A program made the position numbers and the translations under genes. Of a stretch of 64,000 bases of DNA, positions 36,595 to 48,641 are shown piece after piece. Position 1 is the stretch's first letter. Each line of letters opens with the position of its first letter. This stretch comes from Tyto alba (lineage: Eukaryota; Chordata; Aves; Strigiformes; Tytonidae), in assembly GCF_018691265.1 (NCBI RefSeq), contig NW_024881321.1, forward strand, positions 25,145,698 through 25,209,697, written 5' to 3'. The notes beneath the pieces were generated by a model that saw only the letters and a program-made list of their open reading frames with translations, was not told the origin of the DNA and searched no databases.

Positions 36595-37610
36595 TGTTGG
36601 GCTTGTGTGTGGAGGTGGTTTTGGTAATGGAAGAGGGGGCTACAGCTGTGGCCCCTGTGAGAAGCTGCTGGAAGCTCCCTCAGCCCCAAGTTGGACTTTC
36701 TGCTGGCCAAGGCTGAGCCAATTAGCAACAGTGGCAACACCTCTGTGATAACATATTTAAGAAGTGGAACCTGAGAGGAGGAAGAGTGGTGGAGATACCT
36801 ATGCAAACACCAAGGTTAGTGGAAGAAAGGAGGTGGAGGAGGGGAAGGTGCACTGGATCAGAGACTCACCTGCAGCCTATGGTGAGAGGTCAGAATGTCC
36901 CTCTGCTGCAGCCCATGGGGGTCCACGGTGGATTAAATGCCCACCAGCAGCCCATGGGGGACCCTAAACCAGAGCAGGTGGCTGCATGTGAGTAAGGCTG
37001 GGACTCTGAGGGAAGCCCAGACTGCAGCAGTTTGTCACCAGGAGGACTGCAGCCTGAGGAAAAGATCAATGCTGGAGCAGATTATGAAGAACTGCAGTCT
37101 GTGGGAAAAGCACTCATGTCAGACAAAGTTCATGGAGGCCTGTCTCCCATGAGAGGGACCCCAGGGTGGAGCAGGGGAAGAGTGTGAGGAGTGCTCCCCC
37201 TGAGGAGAAAGGAGCAGCAGAAACAATGGGTAGGAAACTGGCCACAGCCCCGATTCCCTGCCCCCCTGCACCACTCAGGGGGATGTGGTAGAGAAATTGG
37301 GAGAAAAGCTGAGCCTGTAAAGAAGGGAGGGATGGGTGGAAGATGTTTTTGAGATGTGGTTGTATTTCTCACTGTCCTACTCTGATTGGTAAATTGGTTG
37401 TGGTGGTGGTGTTCAAATTAAATTGGTGGTGTTTTTCTTCCCTCATCGAGTATGTCTTTTGCCCTCTACTGTAATTGGTGAGTCATCCCTCCCTGTCCTT
37501 ATCTCAATTCTGGAGCCTTTTGTTGTCTTTTCTCCTCTCCATCCCCGAGGGGAAGGAGTGAGAGAGTGCCTGTGTGGTGTTCAGTTGCCACCTGGGATCA
37601 AACCAGGACA
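36595..37610 (+). mobile_element. Solo LTR, family A subtype 1
   Basis: Full-length plus-strand LTR of about 1,016 bp, from TGTTGGGC to CCAGGACA. It is collinear with the copy at 19180. It shows the 'gtggcccctgtgagaagctg' block, 'gagccaattagcaacag', TATTTAAG at 36754-36761, a donor-like AAGGTTAGT with GT at 36815-36816, the 'cccatgggggtccacggtgg' repeat array, ATTAAA at 37417-37422 and the U5 end. Flanking bases CTTAG and ACATT do not match, so the duplication has decayed, the ends are misjudged, or recombination occurred. No internal ERV genes are present. Confidence 0.83.
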
Positions 37611-38174
37611 ACATTCAATATTTGCTCTAAGATGAATGCTTTTAATAGTTTGAGTAAAACTGCTGGTGTTTTGAATACATACAGTTATGATATGTATGAT
37701 ATAGATGATACATAATAAATATATATACAGAAATATATAACTGAAGAGTCAGTATGCATCTAGCTCTGATTATGAGAATTCCTTGGCATTGTTTTTTTTT
37801 TGTCATATCACCTTTTATGTAGTCCAAGGCAAAAATCACTACAAATGTAATTTCACTTATCTATATATCATGATACCTAAAGAAAACTTGTTCACCTTTT
37901 TTTCTTTTAAACATTTTAAACTATTTAAATTTTGAATGTAGCAGACAATATTTATAAATAAAATATGTGTTTTCTGAATATATTTTATTTATGGAAGAGT
38001 ATTTCTTCATTCATATGGAATATTGTAAAATTTTCAACCTGGTAAAGAACATATAGTCACATTTAAAAAAAAAAAAAAAAGTGAAAAAACCCATTGTAAC
38101 CACCATCATCAGAATAACAAGCTAAGTATTAAATTAAAAGCACTTGAGAATGTTCTGTGACCTCAATTATCAAA
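37611..38174. other. Spacer between two family-A LTRs
   Basis: AT-rich unique DNA with an A-run at 38065-38080. It has no primer-binding site, polypurine tract or gag/pol similarity, so it is not the inside of a provirus. Confidence 0.6.
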
Positions 38175-38309
38175 TTAACTGTCCTGGGTTGAGTGAGTGG
38201 TGGAGTTTTTTGGTGGCAGGGGAGGGGGCTATCGGGGCGGCCCCCTGTGAGAAGCTTCTCGAAGCTCCCCCAGCTCCACGTCAGCTCCACTTCTGTTTGG
38301 GAAATTGAG

Positions 38310-38411
38310 CCAATCAGCTGCGCCTCTGCAATAACGTATTTAAGAAGGGACGTGGTGACGGGCAGTAGGACTTGTGAGGAGGAGTTGCTGCAGCTGCATG
38401 AACACCAAGGT
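38310..38411 (+). promoter_or_regulatory. CCAAT, TATA-like box and splice-donor-like site in the LTR
   Basis: CCAAT (38310-38314) lies 22 bases before TATTTAAG (38337-38344). AAG|GTCAGT (GT at 38410-38411) follows 73 bases after the TATA-like box. This is the best preserved promoter of the family-A copies. Spliced read-through from it into host DNA is plausible but unproven. Confidence 0.55.
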
Positions 38412-39057
38412 CAGTGGAGAAACGGAGGAAGAAAGGAGGGGGGAGGTGTGCTGGAGCAGAGACCCCCCTGTACCCTGTGGTGAGACGGCAGGGCGGCCCC
38501 CCCTGCCACCCATGAAAATCTACGGTGGAGCAGACATTGATTTACAGCCTGTTGTTCCTGCTCGGATAATCAAGGTTCTGTGCCCGAAGAAGGCCGGGGT
38601 CTCATGGGAAAAAGTAGCCCCGCTGCTGTAATTCAGTGCTGGGAGGATTGCAGCATGTGGGGGAGTCCCACGCCGGAGCAGCTCGGGAAGGGCTGCAGCC
38701 GTGGGAGAGAATCCAGTCGTAGGAAGTTAGTGACCCATGACGGAGCAGTGTGGGGAACGCTGCGGCCCATGGGAGGAATTCAAGTCGGAGAAAGTTTGTG
38801 GAGGACTGTCTCCTGTGAGAGGGGGACCACGATGGAGCAGGGGGTAACAAGTTTTGGACACTCCCCTCACTGAACATGAAGGAAGTGGCAGCACTGACTG
38901 CACCCCCCATTCCCTGCCCCTGCGCCACTGGGGGAGGAGGTAGAGATATCGGGAGCAGAACTGAGCCCAGGAAGAAGGGAGGGGTGGGGGGAAGGTGTTC
39001 TCAAGATGTGGCAATGCTTCTCACTGTCTTACTCTGTTATGTGTTGTTAGTGTCTGT

Positions 39058-39063
39058 AATAAA
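39058..39063 (+). terminator. Poly(A) signal AATAAA, family-A LTR
   Basis: AATAAA is followed after about seven bases by a strongly T-rich tract, as expected for a functional LTR polyadenylation site. Confidence 0.65.
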
Positions 39064-39256
39064 TGTATGTTCTTTTTTTCTTCCCCTAACGAGTCTGCCT
39101 TTTGCTCGTGATCATAAAAGGGGGACTTTCCCCCATCCCAGTCCTATCTTGAACCCCAAGCCTGGCTCTCTGTCCCTAATCATTGCTGGAGGGGAAGGGA
39201 GAGAGAGGTGCTGCATTGTGGTTGGCTGCCAATCAGGCCTAAACCACGACATTAAC

Positions 39257-42200
39257 TCTTACCTTTTAACGCCTCCGCTGTTGAGACACCATCACAAAGG
39301 CTTGTATTCCAGACTGTCAGCAATATTCACTTTATGAAACCCAAGACTTCACAGTATTTTAGTTTGGATATCCAAAACCTTAAAATCTGCTGTGAGGTTA
39401 GAAAATTTCCTTTTATATTTGTTTATAGGTTTAAATCTTCCGTGCTTCAACTTATCAAGCTTAAAATCTATTTTCCCACTTCATTCATTTTCTGTTTGGG
39501 TAAATTGGTGTCCAGCCCTCAGTCGAACTTTACATCTCATCCTCTCAGGTTCTCTTAGAGATTTCAGTCTCTGTTAATGTGTGTATTTCTATTATGCCTT
39601 CATCTTCGAACAGAAGACAAAAAAACAGTGAAATCACCATAAGAAAGTTCATTTTCTTTGTCTATACTCAAAGATACTGCACTTCTTTAATAAGGTAAAC
39701 ATTTTGTGACACAGGTCATGACAACACTTCAAGCTGGAATACAGTGGTTATATTTTCTTTATTATGTAATCCCATTAATGACAATTTTAGAGATTAGATT
39801 AAATTTTCTGTGGAATGATCAATACTAGAGATATCTAGAAACCATTATGTTTACTTTAAGCCTGGTAAGATGTAGACAGTTAAAAAAAAATATATTTTTT
39901 TTCTTCAATGTCACAAAATATTATTTGTAAAAAAGAGGAACATGTCTGTGATTTTGACAACAATATTTCTGTCAATAAATGTGTTCTATTCATTATCTGA
40001 ATATTCTGATCAATTTGCAAAAAATAATTAAATGCTTTATTAATCTCAAGTATGTGAAATGTTGTCAAAGCATCAGAACATAAAAGCAATTACTGCTTGT
40101 ATAAATAGTCAATAATCAATACAACATAGTTTTATTTCTTCTGATTTTTGGAGATACATACCTGAATTTGATTTCTGAAGGCAGGTAAAACTTGCTAATG
40201 TAGTTGCAAACTCCAAGTATTTTGTTCCGTAATACGTTCCTTGTTATGTAAGTCATAGTTAACTAAGATCTATAGAAAGTATTGCCTAAAATCTTGGAAT
40301 ATCAACTACATTGTTCAGTCTTTTGTCTGATATTCAAATCAGATCTTTCAAATTTTTCAAGTAGTGCAACATTTTTCACTGTTTCATTAAGAATTTATTC
40401 AGCAGGCTAATTACTGTTAGGAGATTTTACAAATAACATGTGCCTTATTGGCATTCATAGACAGTCTGGACAGTTAATATATAGAATATCTCCCCTCATA
40501 TTTTCTCCTTCAATATTCAACTAAATCTCTAACTTTTCACATTTTACTGGGAATCATTTTGCCCCATATTTGATTTTGCTTTCTACATATTGTCTGCTCT
40601 AAGATTCTAAAGCAAACATCCTAGTTCTCATGATTGTTTCCTTTTTCTCTTGGCTATGTACAGCAATTTCAATACCTTTGTAAACAAGGATGATAGCTAT
40701 TCTCCTGTCCATGACAAGGTTCACTACTTCCAAGTTCACTGGTATTTTTATAAAGTCTTGTGCATAGTGCAGATTTATGAGTCACCAACAGCAAACAAGT
40801 CTGGAATGAGGACTCCCCTGTACAAAACACTCTAAAATTTTTATCTCATTAATAAAGCAACAGTTGCAAAAAAGGTGCATATAATATTTCAAGTGGGCAG
40901 GACAATATACTGTATATATATTTAGGACTAAATACACATTGACTATATGTGCAGTGACTATATATTGATTAATTATGTTAATGATCAGATACACTTATTT
41001 TAAATAATGGTCACACAATATCTATGATACCAAGACATGCACCTGGATTAGCTATTATGTGGATCACTAACTCCTCATAAAATAGCCTTGCTCTCTGACC
41101 ACTGCATATCTTTGTGGGGTTTTCTGCTAAAACAAGATGCAGTAAAGATGCTCTGCAATAACCTGTTTTCATTTGTACACCAGCAGCATTATCTTAGGGA
41201 TTAATATTTTCTCATCCTCGTGTATTCTGACAGCCTTGTAATAGCTAAAAGACAGGCTGCATTAACTTTGAAAATTACTCATAATTATATTTCATTTGTT
41301 GCTTAAAACCCAAAAATCAACAGATATCTGAGCATGGGATAAAGACAGTAACAGGAGCTGGTGTTCCTGAGTCATGTAAAGCACTATGGCTCACAGGTTT
41401 TTTTCTGAAAATATTCTAAATGATTTTATCTTTAAATATCCTTTTTGTCACAAATAGTAAAGTTGGTGTTGCATGTGAACATAATGGTTAAATGACTTAA
41501 ATCAAGAGAAAATTTCAATCACACATGCTCATTTCTAGAGAGGATTAACTTAAAAAACAATCTTTTCCTGGTCTTATTAATTGTGAATTAGTCTTTTAAC
41601 TGAGATAAAAGAGTAGAATGCATGACATGAAATTGAAACAGCACATATAGAAACAAAAAAACTTATCAAGTTTTTTCACATGAAGACATTGGTGGTGGCA
41701 TTAATTCTTAAAATTAGTTGCTGGAATCATTTAAACAATGATCCATATGAGGATATCATACTATGGGAAACACTCTTAAAGTAAGCAGTTTAAACCTGCA
41801 TCATGGCTTTTTTGAAATTAAATGAGTTTTCAGAGAATAAGCCAGGTACTGTTCAGTTCCCATTACCCATGTAGCAAAAATTAGCAAAGTTCAGACCAAG
41901 ATTAACCTGCAGGGAATTACTCCTGTGTAAAATAATTCTTTCAGGGTTACAAAGGCAGAGCTAACTGCCTGCTCCAACAGTAAATCTTTTTCAGTATTCT
42001 AGACCAGGAACACAGGCACAAGAAATGCTAAAACTCACTTATGTATTATTAAAAAAAACTCAGAATATTTACATGGTGAATAGGGGAACAGTTTCAGGTT
42101 TGAGATAATGCAATCTGATTTAAAGGCAAAAATTAACAGGAAAATAATAATATCTCAAGTCAGTGTTTGTCAAGCATATTTTGGCTTAGGTGTTGAACTT

Positions 42201-42704
42201 CAATGCAGATATAAATTTCAGAATTTTTTTAATAACAATTAAAAGTACGCCAACAGAGTAAGAAGTATATCCTTGACAAGAACTACTTTGTAGTTAAATT
42301 TATTATTTCATAGTTTTTTGTTTAGGAACATGAGGAGAAAAATCTATGTTATTTCAAACACTACACTATTATACAACAGCTAATCTTAACAATTCTGGAC
42401 AACAATTTCTTGTTTCTTGAGAGATGAGCTAATTCACTTACCCGAAAATGAGATTACAACAGGTATGATACTGCAGCCTTTTTCTTTGTGCTTGTCTAGC
42501 AAACAAAACCTGTCAGAAAGTAAAATGTTGAAAGCTTTGAAACATAAGGGTAGACTGAGTGAATTTTGATATTACTCAAATTTGACCTGAAATATAGATT
42601 TTTTTTTTTTTTTCCCCTTTTTTTTTTGTATCAAGATAATACAAGGTCTCTCACTGTCTTCAAATCAGGGATTTTGAAGTTTGGTATTATATGACCAAGT
42701 ATCT
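39257..42704. other. Unique AT-rich non-coding stretch
   Basis: No gene or transposon was recognised. Two long T tracts separated by CCCC are at 42599-42627. Frames are at most 74 codons. Confidence 0.5.
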
Positions 42705-42921
42705 AGAGTGGGTTGAACTTGGCTGGCTGCCAGATGCCCATCAAGCAGCTCTATCCCTCCCTCTTCATCAACAGAACAAAGATTAAAAATACAGCAACAA
42801 GCTTGTGGGTTGCAATAAGAACAGTGAGACTACCATCACAGACTAAACAGATTGAACTTGGGGAAATTAATTTATCATCAGTCAAACAGAGTAGGATAAT
42901 GAGAAATAAGAACAAAACTAA
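42705..42921 (-). mobile_element. Partial family-A LTR (3' end only)
   Basis: About 215 bases equal the 3' end of a minus-strand family-A LTR. They begin 'gtgggttgaacttggctggc', then 'cttggggaaattaatttatc' and 'taggataatgagaaataag'. They stop where the next copy starts with TGTGCTGGGTTGAC. The rest of this LTR is not seen beyond the neighbouring copy, so this is either a truncated older LTR or a duplicated 3' end. Confidence 0.8.
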
Positions 42922-43639
42922 TGTGCTGGGTTGACGCTGGCTGGATGTCAGGTGCCCACCAAAACTGTTCTATCACTCCCCTTTCTCAGCTGGACAGGGG
43001 AGAGAAAACATAATGAAAGGCTCATGGGTCAGGGTAAGGACAGGGAGATCACTCACCAATTACCATCACTGGCAAAACAGTCACAACTTGGGGAAATTAA
43101 ATTAATCACAGCTGTATAAAGAGAAATAAAAACAGACCTTAAAAACAACTTTCCACCATCTCTTCATTCTTCCTTGACTTTACTCCCAATTTTCTCTATC
43201 TCCTTCCCATCAGTGGCACAAGGGAACGGGGAATAGGGGGTTGTGGTCAGTTCATCACACATTGTCTCTGCTGCTCCTTTCTCCTCAGTGGGAGGACTCC
43301 TTACACTCTTCTTCCCTTGCTCCAGTGTCGGGTCCCTCTCATGTGAAACAGTCCTCCACAAGAAGAAACTCCCTTCCTTCTTCACTGACCTTGGTGTCTG
43401 CTGGGTTGTTCTCATCACATGTTCTCAGTCATCTCTCCTAGCTGTTGTGCATCATTTTTTCCTCCTTAAATATGTTATCACATAGGTGCTACCAACATCA
43501 CTTATTGTCTCAGCTTTGGCCAGTGACAAGTCCATCCTGGAGCTGGCTGGAAGTGGCTCTGTTAGACATGGGGGCAGCTTCTGGTGTTTTCTTACAGAAG
43601 TCAATCCTGCAGCTCCCCTGTGACCAAAACCTTGCCACA
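42922..43639 (-). mobile_element. Solo LTR, family A, internally deleted
   Basis: Minus-strand LTR whose plus-strand text runs from TGTGCTGGGTTGACG to CCTTGCCACA, the complement of a TGTGGCAAGG start. The TATA-like box is CTTAAATA at 43465-43472 and the donor-like motif ACTGACCTT at 43384-43392. The middle repeat array is mostly missing: the 'agacagtcctcc' equivalent joins almost directly to the 'cttccttcttcactgacc' block near 43355-43385. Flanks ACTAA and GAAAC do not match. No internal genes are present. Frames up to 110 codons over it are artefacts. Confidence 0.82.
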
Positions 43640-46600
43640 GAAACCCATCAGAGTATCACATATGTTGGTGTGCCTTGTTGGATTCTTTGTGAGTGGCTTC
43701 CTGTTAGTGATATTGAAATATTGCCTGAACTGAAATCCATAAAATCAGAGGAAAAAAGAGGTGATAGTAATGTCTAATGAGGTGTTACAGTGGACTGTGA
43801 GGTTATTCTCTCTGCATTCCACCACTTTTCTTACTATTAGCCAAATATTAGTGGTTAATTTTCATCTCTAAAATTAATTTATTTCTTGGTTAAAAAAAAA
43901 TAATTATCATGGTAACATCAATCACTGCTTTCTAAAAGCATTAAAAGCTCAACCATGTTATGATAATAAATAACTATTCACCCCATGAACACAGGTTTCT
44001 TATAGAATCTTAAAGAAGAAAGAATATTTTTAATATCAGGCAGACAGAACTTATTCTTAAATAAGAAATCAAATTTAAAACAAATTACAGCCTACTTTGT
44101 AGGCTACACCACTTGTTTTCCTATGTCTTTATACTGTGGGATGATTTTCTTAATGCTGCAGATGTTAATCATGCATCTCTTTTCTTGTTCCAGTGCAGAC
44201 ACTGCACATCACAACAAAACCATTAATGCAAAGACTGGGTCAAATGACTACGATAAATCATCTTTAAAGACCTGTTTGCCACTTGTGTTCTTCATTTTTC
44301 ATTAGATCTATTGAAGTTTTAAACACAATATTCTGCAAGTGAGATTTGTCTTTTCGTGAGTTTTCTCTTGTGAAGGTGTATAAGATCAGTGTATGTGGAA
44401 AAGTTAAACTGTGCCATAGCTGAATTGAATGTTTTTTGAAGATGGATGGGAATCATAGCCTTTATGCGCTGATTTTGACTAAATATGGAATGTGACTGAA
44501 AATTCTGATTCACTCAGTCTCTGTACTTTATCTTTACTTTAGATAAGAATGTAAAATGGAATCTTTTGAGTTTTTCATGTTAAGAGCTAGCAGTGTTATA
44601 AAGTGATGAATATACTACATTTTTTTCATGAACAAAATGATAATGTAATTCTTCTGGAACAGTTTAAGAAATCTCTTGGAGTACAGATATTTAGTGCACA
44701 GTGATTCTCACTATGAAACAAACACATATGAAAGTCATATTGATAATATAGCTATGACAATCCAGTAATTTTTCTGAACATAACTGGATTTTTAGTCAGT
44801 CCATTTATTTCAGCTGTGAGAAGAGTTGGAAAATGCAGTGATGGTAACACGTCACTTCTAAGACTAAGCATAAAAGGGGGAGCTGTTGCATGTTTGTTTT
44901 TTTTTTTTTTCCTATCTTCAAGAAAATTAGAGACAAAAGCAAACAAACCCCCTGTTCAGGTATTTTATGTAAGATGTTTAAATTTACTGGAAGAAAATCT
45001 CTGGAATATTCACACACTGTATGAACTGATGTAAATTTGATCATAGTTATATCATTACAGCCACCTAATCAGTAAGAACTGAGATAATTGTAAATTTTTT
45101 TATATTTCATCAGTTATCCATGGAACGGACAAGAACTGATTTCAGATGCCTGGTGTGAGAAACAATCTGTGTTCTGTTCTTGGTGTTTTACAGTCCTCAA
45201 GTTTCTGCTATTCCATTACTGTCCTTTCTACACAAACTATTTACTAACTAACTACATAAACTAAATTCTAACACAAACTAGAAAATGTCAAAGATGAAGT
45301 TTAAAAGAAGAAAAATGGTCATTTTAATACAAAGCTTTGGAATTCCAAACATTATTAGAAATAGCTTTTGTGTGACTTAGCAGATCATTTTCATTAAAAA
45401 CAACACAACAGCAGGTGTTTTACTAGCTAGTTCTTCCAGGCCTCTTCCCAACTTATTTCAAGTGATATTATTGCACCAAATCTGTCTGATTTAAAAAGAA
45501 AAAATAAATAAATAAAAAAATTAAAAAATGTACAAACATACACCACATTTCTATTAGGGTGATTTTGTCTGGTTCAGCAGGATCTATACCTGATCTTTGA
45601 CAAAGATATCTTGCATTTCATTTGGGTCAGAAGTATATGCTAATGTACTGATTACTCAATTTCTTCAGTCATTTCCTTTAGAGATTTTTCATGTCATCTG
45701 GTCCTTGGATTGCACTGTGGCTAATCCTATTTGATATCTAATTCAAAAAAATAATATTGAATGTGAAACTAATGCTTGACAGCTCTTTGTCTTTTTCTGA
45801 CAAGTTGCTTAGACAACTAACTGAAGAACTACTTGGAGACACATCAAGAAGGAACATTTTATATTCTATTATCTGAAGTTTTTTCACTTTTAAACCTCTA
45901 CATAATGATATACTGAGAATGCTTTTTATGTAAATGCTTCCAATCCCATACACTCTAAATAGACCTGGAACTAAAAATCCAGTATTGTGACTAAGATTTT
46001 TTAAATTATATTTCTCAGTGTTTGTCATGTTAACTTCCACAAGGGTAGATAAGGAACTTCCCTGGGAAAGATGGTTTAACTAGGTAAAGATTATATATTC
46101 ACTTTTAGGATTAACCCACCTCTCTCCATTTAGAAAGTAGGAATTCAAAACTGATAATCTTCCTTTGTAAGTAAAATGAAGTAATCAGAACCATTATAAA
46201 TTACACAAACATCAGAAAGTCCTTACTGTGGTAGCCTTCAGCTCTTGAAGTTTTCAGACTTTATGAAAATCTTTATGAAATCACTGAGAACATTTTTTAA
46301 TGAAACTACAATAAGGAGAAAAAAAAATAGATTCCTGTATTTCTCTAGTAATAACTGATATTATGTCCTAAATTCCAAGCAATTCCAGGTGTCTGCAAAA
46401 CATGCTAGGTCAGCAACAAATCTGAGAAAAAATAAATAATGAAATTCCAAAGAAATGCTGAATCATATTTTTTTTCTGTCACAGAAACCTGAACCTTTCA
46501 AGTCTCACTGGAGGACTGAGTGAATTGGGTGATCTGGGATGATGTGGTGGTCCAGTAAAATGCTTTTTTCTCCAAGTTCTGATAATTGGTTCTAAATTAA

Positions 46601-47464
46601 ATGAATGGATTAGGAAAGATATAGAGAAGGGATCAGATATGATTGATAATGATACATAGCATAATTTAAAAAAATAATAACCTGGGAACATTTTTTTTGT
46701 CCCATTTTAAAAATACTTCCTATATTTTGAATTTCTTTTTCAGATTTATCTGGAAAATTGCATATACTAATTTTAAGAACTTGCTGTTTTTATTGTTCCA
46801 TTCTTCTTTTTAAGCTTTCTTGGATATTAATTTATTTGTTCTTTATTTGGTGTATCCCATGATACTTCTTAGTGTTTGGGTTTTTTTGTTTTTTTTTTTT
46901 TTTTCCTACTTGTGCTTGTTTGGTTTTAATTTATTAAATTAAATTATTTTGTTATATTTTTTTATAATATTTTTTGCGTATTTTTGCTTCCAGCAGCCTT
47001 CACTGAAATTCTGTGTCTAGTATTTGCATGCTTAAAGAAATTTAATTAAAAAAAAAAAAATTACATTTATGTAAAAGTATGGAAATTTGAAACATCATAT
47101 TTGCTTTCACAATTTAACTAAAAAGTGTGTGATTAATCTTATTTGATATCAGTAAAGAACTAGTTAGTAGAATATTAACAGGATATTAGCAAACAGAATA
47201 TATATTTAGCAATGCCTCTTTCTCTTCACTGTATTGTTCCTTTTCTTTTTCCTTATATGATAGTCAATGTGTTATTCTCATTTACAGTGCTGCAGCCATT
47301 TCAACAGAAAATCATAACCTAGGGAGGTGTAATACTCCCATTTTAATCTTAAAACTTCAAGATTTCAGGCAACATGAATCACTGAAATCTATTAACCGTT
47401 ACCACCTCCAGTCTGGAGCAAGGATGATCAAGTTCAGTAACATTTAAGAAATACTGGACATATA
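43640..47464. other. Unique AT-rich non-coding stretch
   Basis: No gene or known repeat was recognised. There are low-complexity patches at 44897-44912 (T), 45496-45530 (A-rich), 46868-46905 (T-rich) and 47048-47061 (A). The frame 45738-46040 (-, 100 codons) has no recognisable domain. Confidence 0.5.
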
Positions 47465-47595
47465 CGCGTCTATGCTTGGCCAGCTTGATAGCCTTCTATG
47501 ATGAACTGACTAGCTCAGAAGATGAAGCAGTGAGCAGTAGATGCTGCTGATCCTGACTTTAACAATGTTTTTCACATTATGCTCAAGCATCTAAT
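47465..47595 (+). mobile_element. CR1: Old CR1 fragment, reverse transcriptase region
   Basis: 'tagccttctatgatgaactg' followed by 'gatgctgctgatcctgactt' and 'tttttcacattatgctc' matches the CR1 ORF2 stretch that encodes the 'D-F-S-K-A-F-D' region of reverse transcriptase. It is heavily mutated, so the ends are approximate. Confidence 0.6.
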
Positions 47596-48054
47596 GTTGG
47601 GTCCGAAAGTGTGAATGAAGGAGGTTTTTACAGAAGCTCACCTGGCATCTTCGGTGGGACAATTGCAGTGCACACAATGAATCATGGACCTCAGCCCATA
47701 TTGCACTAAACTGAAGATTTTGGGCATGCAAATGAGGAAATATCCTATATAGCTCTGGATATATGGTAAGGAAATGTGTAGTATCTTAGGATGTAAATCC
47801 TGCAAAGATAGTACTAAAAACCCATGTAGAGTGGGTGGAGCCAGGTTTAATTCACTCTCATCTGCACTGTTTCTCTCCTTGGAAACTCCCCAAACCCACA
47901 CTGTTCTGTTTTGTTCTAGAGGAACTGTTTTGTCCCATGAGAGACTCTGGAAACTAATGGTTTCATGATAATGATAATCTCGGAACAGAGCTGAGTTAGA
48001 TCACTAAGTTATATGAAAGTGAATATGCCATAAATTTTTGTTTCATCTGACTTT
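47596..48054. other. Unassigned stretch between CR1 pieces
   Basis: No gene was recognised. It may contain further decayed CR1, but I cannot show it. Confidence 0.35.
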
Positions 48055-48265
48055 TTCAGGAGTCAAATTCAGCCCTACCTCCCAGTTTAGTGTCATCTGC
48101 AAACCTGCTGAGGGTCATCATCCAGATCATTAATAAAGATTACTCAGGTATTTATATACACTTATGATATCCCCCCTCTTCAAGCCTTCTCTTCTACAGC
48201 TTAAACAGTACCACTTGCCTTTGTTTAATCATCTTTGTGACACTGGCTGTGGCCTCACCAGCGCT
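48055..48265 (-). mobile_element. CR1: Old CR1 pieces, minus strand
   Basis: 'agtgtcatctgcaaacctgc' is the complement of the CR1 FADD region. 'ttcaagccttctcttctaca' resembles the complement of the region about 500 bases further 3' in the element. In an intact minus-strand CR1 (compare 28330 and 28840) the order of these two is reversed, so the pieces are rearranged or come from two insertions. Confidence 0.5.
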
Positions 48266-48641
48266 GAACAGAGTGTCTCATAGGCAAAATTAGTGTGCTA
48301 GTATCTTTCATTTGAAAGTGAAGTGATAACAATGAGCTAAGTCCTGTCTGCTGAGATTTTTACTAATGAAACCAAAATCCACCTGAATCTCAAACAGCAG
48401 TTCAAGCACTGCTATAATTAGAGTCAGTTACATTTGCTAAGTACCTACAATTTGACCTTTAACTCTTACAAGCATCATACTTTAGGTGTCCAAGTGTTGC
48501 AGTTACCTTAACAAAATAGCTTGAATCCTAGAATATTATTTTGATTTTAGTTTAAAATATCGCTTTGATTTAAAATGGAGTTATAACAGCTATGAGAATA
48601 TAAAGCACACTAAGGCCCTTAGGAATAGGTAGCTAGTATGG
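48266..48641. other. Unique non-coding stretch
   Basis: I see nothing that can be assigned. Confidence 0.5.

Larger units (their letters stand above)
38180..39251 (+). mobile_element. Solo LTR, family A subtype 2, perfect TSD, youngest-looking
   Basis: Complete 1,072-bp LTR from TGTCCTGGGTTG to CCACGACA, flanked by perfect TTAAC direct repeats (38175-38179 and 39252-39256). A CCAAT box is at 38310-38314, TATTTAAG at 38337-38344, the donor-like AAGGTCAGT with GT at 38410-38411, and canonical AATAAA at 39058-39063. Many CpG sites survive ('atcggggcggcc', 'cacgccggagcag', 'cgtggtgacgggcag'), which suggests a younger insertion than the other copies. The body is built from repeats around 'gctgcagccc' and 'cggagcag'. 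It is related to the copy at 50606. There is no gag, pol or env. Frames of up to 153 codons inside it are repeat artefacts. Confidence 0.9.

Noticed and set aside
36595..39251. A provirus with 5' and 3' LTRs
   Set aside because: Different LTR subtypes, a private duplication around the second LTR, and no retroviral sequence between them.
38876..39337. 153-codon plus-strand open frame
   Set aside because: It spans the U5 end of an LTR and crosses into host DNA beyond the duplication, so it cannot be a conserved gene.
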